A program made the translations under genes and the position numbers. Under the pieces are notes generated by a model. It worked only from the letters and a program-made list of their open reading frames with translations. It had not been told where the DNA came from and ran no database searches. From NCBI RefSeq assembly GCF_949987535.1, contig NC_080080.1:64447006-64511005 (forward strand): 64,000 nt of DNA. The letters are read 5' to 3'. Source of the stretch: Balaenoptera acutorostrata. Taxonomy: Eukaryota; Chordata; Mammalia; Artiodactyla; Balaenopteridae. Below are positions 58,952 through 64,000 of the stretch, in pieces. The stretch's first letter is position 1. Every line of letters begins with the position of its first letter.

Positions 58952-60075
58952 AGGAAGAACACTGACATAAATCACAGCAAGATCTTTTTTGACCCATCTC
59001 CTAGAGTAATGAAAATAAAAACAAAAATAAACAAATGGGACCTAATGAAATTTAAAAAGCTTTTGCACAGCAAAGGAAACCATAAACAAGATGAAAAGAC
59101 AACCCTCAAAATGGAAGAAGATATTCACAAACGAATCAACGGACAAAGGATTAATCTCCAAAATATATACACAGCTCATGCAGCTCAATATCAAAAAACC
59201 AAACAACCCAATCAACAAATGGGTGGAAGACCTAAATAGACATTTCTCCAAAGAAGACATACAGATGGCCAAGAAGCACATGAAAAGATGCTCAACATCA
59301 CTAATTATTAGAGAAATGCAAATCAAAACTACAGTGAGGTTCACTTCACACTGGTTAGAATGGGCATCATCAGAAAATCTACAAACAATAAATGCTGGAG
59401 AGGGTGTGGAGGAAAGGGAACCCTCTTGCAGTGTTGGTGGGAATGTAAATTGATACAGCCACTATGGAGAACAGTATGGAGGTTCCTTAAAAAAACTAAA
59501 AATAGAATTACCATATGACCCAGCAGTCCCACTACTGGGCATATACCCAGAGAAAACCTTAATTCAAAAAGACACATGCATCTCAGTGTTCATTGCAGCA
59601 CTATTTACAATAGCCAGGACATGGAAGCAACCTAAATGCCCATCAACAGACGAATGGATAAAGAAGATGTGGTACGTACATACAATGGAATATTACTCAG
59701 CCATAAAAAGGAACAAAATCAGGTCATTTGTAGAGACGTGGATGGACCTAGAAACTGTCATACAGAGTGAAGTAAGTCAGAAAGAGAAAAACAAATATCA
59801 TATATTAACACATATATGTGGAATCTAAAAAAATGGTACAGATGAACCAGTTTGCAAGGCAGAAATAGAGACAGATGTAGAGAACAAATATACGGACACC
59901 AAGTGGGGAAGGGGAGGGGTGGGATGAAATGGGAGATTGGGATTGACATGTATACACTAATATGTATAAAATAGATAACTAATGAGAACCTGCTGTATAG
60001 CACAGGGAACTCCACTGTACAGTAGAAACTAACACAACATTGTAAAACAACTATACCCCAATTTTTTTTAAAAAA
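58952..60075 (+). mobile_element. L1 3' end
   Basis: ORF2 C-terminal region and 3' UTR, from 'ggaagaacactgacataaatc' to 'aacaactatacccc' and a T/A-rich end. Readable ORF2 stretches at 59091-59453 and 59586-59828 ([19 protein letters not shown]) are in different frames. Close relative of the 10148 copy. Confidence 0.92.
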
Positions 60076-61057
60076 GTACTTTTTTAAAAAATAAAGTGGA
60101 AAAAATAAATTTAAAATGGCTTAGAAATAAAAACTTTTTGGAAGTTGACTACAAATTTTTCTTGTGGCGAAACCTGAAATGAGTGGGTATGCGATTGCCT
60201 AGTGTTTTTAAAAATTTCATATGCTGTAAACATTCACATATTTGAGTGCGAAATACTAATTAGTTTGGTGGGGTGCATTGTTATTATTTTTATAAAATCC
60301 AGAAAATTCTTAATTTTGAAATATCTGGCCCCAGGAATTTTTACATAAGGAATTGTGAGCCTGTGTTGTTTTATACAATCATTGTTTAGATTTACTTACA
60401 TATTTACGTATTTTTGCTTCCTATGTCTTCTTGCATCTTTCACCTGTCATTTAGGATTATTTTCCAGAAGGAAATTAAGATTTATTGTTTAGCTGCTTAG
60501 TGTTGGTGGTAAACTCTGTTTTATCTGAAAATACCTTTTTTTCACCTGTGTTCTTGAAACTATATCTAGTTTTGCTAGGTATAGGAGTTAAAATTGTCAA
60601 TTATTTTCACTTAGATGAAAGATAAAATTCCACTTGTTTTCTAAATTCTAGTATTATCTGACTTCAATTATTGCTCTTAAAATGATAGCCATCAGTCTAA
60701 TTTTGCGTATCTTTGTAGGTAATCTTTTCTCTAGTTTTAGGATTAGCTCTTTTTCAGTTGGTGTTCTGTACTTTCACAGTGATGTGTGTGAGTTTGGGAT
60801 TCTTTTTATTTATGCTGTTTGGAATTCATTCTGGACGTGGACTTGAGGATTGATGTCTTGAACAGTTCTGGGGAATTCTCATGCATTATCTCTTTAAATG
60901 TTGCCTCCTATTCTCTTGTATTCTCTGTCTCATGTTTTCACCTCTGTTTCTCTATTACATCCTGGAAAAATTCTTCAGACATCTTCCTAGGTATTAATTC
61001 TCTCTTCACCTGTGTTTAACCTACTGTTTAATCTATCCACTGAGTTTAAAAAGGGTT
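60076..61057 (+). other. UBE2W: UBE2W intron 1, possible old L1 traces
   Basis: Text such as 'gaaagataaaattccacttgttttctaaattctagtatt' and 'tggacttgaggattgatgtcttgaacagttctgggg' (60830-60870) suggests decayed antisense LINE sequence. No exon seen. Confidence 0.4.
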
Positions 61058-61580
61058 TTTTTTTTTTATTTAGGTACATTTCACATGCCATGGAATTCAT
61101 CCACTTAAAGTGTACAATCAGTGATTTTTTTTTTTAGTATATTTACCCAGTTATGCAACTGTCCCCATTATCTAATAGAAAATTTTCATCATCCCCAGAG
61201 GAAAACCTTGTACCCATAAGCATTCACTGTCCATCTTCTTCCCATCTACTGGCAGACACCAGTCTAATTTTTAGGTCTATAGATTTGCCTCTTCTGGGCA
61301 TTTCATATAAATGGTATCAACCTATATGTGGTCTTCTGTGGCTGACCACTTTTACTTAGCATAATGTTTCTGAGGTTCCTCCATGTTGCAGCATGTATCA
61401 GTACTTCATTCTTTTTTTTTATGGCCAAATAACATTCCACTGTATGAATACAACAGATTTTGTTTACCTGTACATCAGTTAATAGACATTTGGGTAGCTT
61501 CTATTTTTTTCTGTTATGATTAATGCCGTTTTGAACATTTGTGTTCATGTTTTTATGTGGATTTGTTTTCTTCAAATCCA
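61058..61580 (-). mobile_element. Old L1 3' region, antisense
   Basis: 'atttaggtacatttcacatgccatggaattcatccacttaaagtgtac' through 'gcataatgtttctgaggttcctccatgttg' to 'tgaacatttgtgttcatgtttttatgtgg'. Same family as 38250-39470. Confidence 0.8.
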
Positions 61581-61619
61581 CTGAGCCCTTAAATCTAATT
61601 ATACAAGAAATATACTTCT

Positions 61620-62000
61620 ACATTCTTGTCATAAAAGAGTCATAATATAAAAGTATATAGTGTAAACAGGGGTGTCCTCTTTCTCCTCCATTTTTGCTGC
61701 TAGGAGGGAACTACTGTAAAATAGTTGGATGTGCTTCCTTCTCTCTCTTCCGTATGCGTTTATATGACGTTTGTATAAATCTCTTGCTTTTGTTTTAATA
61801 TAAAGGAATTATATGTATTTTTGAGGCTTTCTTTTTTTTCCATTTCAGTATGTTTTGGGATTCTTCTGTTGTTGTTAGTACACAGAGATCCACATCATTC
61901 TTAATGGTTGTGTAGCCTTATTTCCATATGCCATAATTTGTAAAATTATTGATAGACACATATTGTTTCTGGATTTTGCATACAGTGAAGCAGTCAACAT
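61620..62000 (-). mobile_element. Decayed L1 fragment, antisense
   Basis: 'acatcattcttaatggttgtgtagccttatttccatatgcc' is L1M-type antisense text. Boundaries uncertain. Confidence 0.5.
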
Positions 62001-62024
62001 CCTTATTAATTTTTTAAAAAAGCA

Positions 62025-62160
62025 TTTACTGAGGAAAAACATTATTTATCAGGCACAGTTTTGAATGCTAGGATTACAAAGATAAGTAGACCATAATCTC
62101 TGCCTTAGAGTTGCTCACAGTTATATAAATGCTACAAGAACATAAAGTAAATTAATTGGG
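62025..62160 (-). repeat. L2 3' end, antisense
   Basis: 'catttactgaggaaaaacattatttatcaggcacagttttgaatgctaggattacaaagataag' matches the reverse complement of the L2 tail. Confidence 0.6.
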
Positions 62161-62879
62161 GATCTGGTGCTTTTCCAGCTAGGAAGATAGATTTGTATTG
62201 CATCAGGTATTTTATGCTATTGTCTTCTGAATAATTTCTCATTTGGTTTTTACTACTTTTTTAAAGTATTTTTCTAGATTCTGAAAAGACAGATTGTTGC
62301 CTTAGTGGATAGAACTTGTATTCCCCAGGATTTTTTTTTTTGCTTCTGTTAGTTGCCTGGGGCATTACTTCCTTGACCACTTGATTAAATTCTTGCCTAA
62401 GGTTCTCAGCAGGAATTCAGACTCAGACCCATGTGGCTGTCTGCTTGAGATTTTGACATTTCATGGGAGACATTTTTTTCTTCCTATACCCATTGCTAAG
62501 TTCTAAGCAGGCGGATTTCATTGTTATCTCTTTCTGTGCCCTTTATCTTATTCACTATTACACTGAGGGGTCATAGTTTTATGCAGGTCTTCCGAGAGAT
62601 TCCTCACTTTTTGGTCTTGCCCCCCTTGGGTTTGGTGCCCCCCTTGGGTTTGGTAGAAAACCCCAAAGTGAAATCCAACCCTGATCCTTTGAATATTTCA
62701 GAGTTCGTGTGTTCACTTTGTTTTTGTTTTCTGTGGAATTATTCAGAGTATCTACATTGTGCTGGAAATAAAATTTTGTTTAGTCTTTAAATGCATTCTT
62801 CCTTTAGCTTTCAGTATACCACAGTCCTGGTTTTTCTCCCCTTTGATCACTCTCTTTTTGAACACTGCTGTACCCTGAA
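62161..62879 (+). other. UBE2W: UBE2W intron 1; 18-bp tandem repeat
   Basis: No exon recognised. GCCCCCCTTGGGTTTGGT occurs twice head-to-tail at 62619-62636 and 62637-62654, inside an 89-codon open stretch without family resemblance. Confidence 0.5.
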
Positions 62880-62987
62880 ATCATGTAGAGATTATTTACG
62901 TATTTGTCTCTGTTTTTAGACTGTGGGCTCTTCACAAACAGGAATCATTTAGTCTTGTCATTTCTTTGCATCCCAGTCTGATTTTTG
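62880..62987 (+). repeat. L2 3' UTR fragment
   Basis: 'ttatttacgtatttgtctctgtttttagactgtgggctcttcacaaacaggaatc' matches the L2 'actagactgtgagctccttgagggc' region. Confidence 0.5.
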
Positions 62988-63000
62988 AAAATGTTAGTTT

Positions 63001-63139
63001 ATTTTTTAATTTTTTATTCTTTTGGCCATGCTGAGCAGCTTGTGGGATCTTAGTTCCCCCACCACTGATCAAGGTCACTGCCAGGCCCCCGGCAGTGAAA
63101 GTGCCGAGTCCTAACCACTGGGCCGCCGGGGAATTCCCA
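63001..63139 (-). mobile_element. Short CHR-type SINE with TSD
   Basis: Antisense short form ('ttggccatgctgagcagcttgtgggatc' to 'gccgccggggaattccc'). TSD AAAATGTTAGTTT is exact at 62988-63000 and 63140-63152. Confidence 0.96.
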
Positions 63140-63152
63140 AAAATGTTAGTTT

Positions 63153-63679
63153 AAAATAAGAATGAACACCTTGATTTGTTGAAGGCTTTCCATTTCCTAA
63201 AAGGGGGAAAAGTTTCAATAAATAAATGTTAGAATTAAGGGCTATAGAAGTATACTTAGGAAAAAAGTATTTTTTCTTAATTTGCATGAATCAAATTCTA
63301 CCTTATTTTAAAATAAGGTAAGATCATTTCAGTGCCATGTCATCTCACCCTGAAAGAAGAAAAATGTTGAAATTGTTTAATATTGTTGGGGGGAAAGTAG
63401 TAATTTATTAGTGAAATTATATTAATGTGTATGGTATTCTTATTTTTTTTCTATCACACCCTCCTATTGTTAACCTTCCACCTTTAGTTGATTGTTAGAT
63501 GAAATTAGAGAAAACATGTTGGGCATTTTATATACAGTTGCATTAGCAATCATTGTCATATATCTCTACATTTTTAATGTTTTCCCCTCTCTTGTTTATA
63601 TTTCTCCCTACCCTAAATAAGGATTTCTACCCTTTAGAATAGTTTCTCAAAGTGTCAGTTTTAAATAAAATTTTACAAG
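63153..63679 (+). other. UBE2W: UBE2W intron 1, no recognisable feature
   Basis: AT-rich intronic DNA. Confidence 0.45.
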
Positions 63680-63870
63680 ATGTGAGGCCTAACTCTCCAA
63701 CTCCTTAACTTGCTCCATTTTTCATCACATTTTAATATACCATACACTTATTTGTTTTTGTTATTATTTATTAACTCTCTTCTCTCACTAGAGTTTAAAT
63801 TTTACAGGGCCAGGAATCTTGTCAGTTTGTCCATTGATGTACTGCCATTATTAGTATCTAAGAGGGATAT
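63680..63870 (+). repeat. L2 3' UTR fragment
   Basis: 'ttatttattaactctcttctctcactagagtttaaattttacagggccaggaatc' follows the L2 3' UTR pattern. The window ends shortly after, still in intron 1. Confidence 0.5.
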
Positions 63871-64000
63871 ACTCTCTCCTGGTTTTGATTCATAACCATA
63901 AGAGTATCATTTAAATATTTTGTGGCTTGGTTTCAACATATATTAGTGTGGGATGATACTTACACAAATACATTAGTTTAGAAGCTGAACTGTTTTATAT

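Noticed and set aside
29937..64000. UBE2W exon 2 or the alternative short exon within the window
   Set aside because: No stretch that would encode KRLQKELLALQ or a comparable spliced exon was found by eye; intron 1 appears to run past the end. A translated alignment search would settle it.

Overview
This is a mammalian nuclear window, almost certainly from a cetacean (hippopotamus is the main alternative). The evidence is about 35 copies of tRNA-derived CHR-type SINEs (heads reading CTTCCCTGGTGGCGCAGTGG) in both orientations, most with intact target-site duplications (TSDs). They sit among young and old L1 3' ends plus L2, MIR, MaLR and Tigger relics. No BovB or Bov-A module was seen, which argues against a ruminant.

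Layout. 1-1384 is the last intron of ELOC (Elongin C); an antisense MLT1-type LTR stops about 25 nt before the splice acceptor. 1385-1575 is the final ELOC coding exon (last 63 residues), followed by an AT-rich, repeat-poor 3' region with several poly(A) signals. 6.3-29.6 kb is intergenic and repeat-dense. Its main feature is a full-length HNRNPA3 retrocopy (12188-13750) with an open 378-codon frame, inserted into an L1 3' end. At 29.6-30.5 kb a CpG island carries the UBE2W promoter and first coding exon (ATG at 29922, splice donor after 29936). From 29937 to the end is UBE2W intron 1, filled with SINEs, L1, L2, MIR, two Tigger-like elements (one here, one in the intergenic part) and candidate LTR-type repeats. 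I found no UBE2W exon 2.

ELOC and UBE2W lie in the same orientation with UBE2W downstream, matching the mammalian order at human 8q21.11. Both encode ubiquitin-pathway proteins (an adaptor of cullin-2/5 ligases and an N-terminal-amine E2), but nothing here suggests joint regulation. The intact retrocopy is the only other candidate protein-coding sequence.

The most notable observations are: the intact HNRNPA3 retrocopy with a Cys in the RNP2 motif of its first RRM; a possible L1 3' transduction enclosing it; a SINE copy carrying a foreign 19-nt insert between two A-runs inside its TSDs; a SINE subgroup defined by an internal duplication and a shared tail; and an LTR edge that may supply the branch point of ELOC's last intron. 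I see no previously undescribed gene system; the interest is in retrotransposon structure and its contact with host genes. Family names for repeats rest on remembered consensus sequences, not on a database search.
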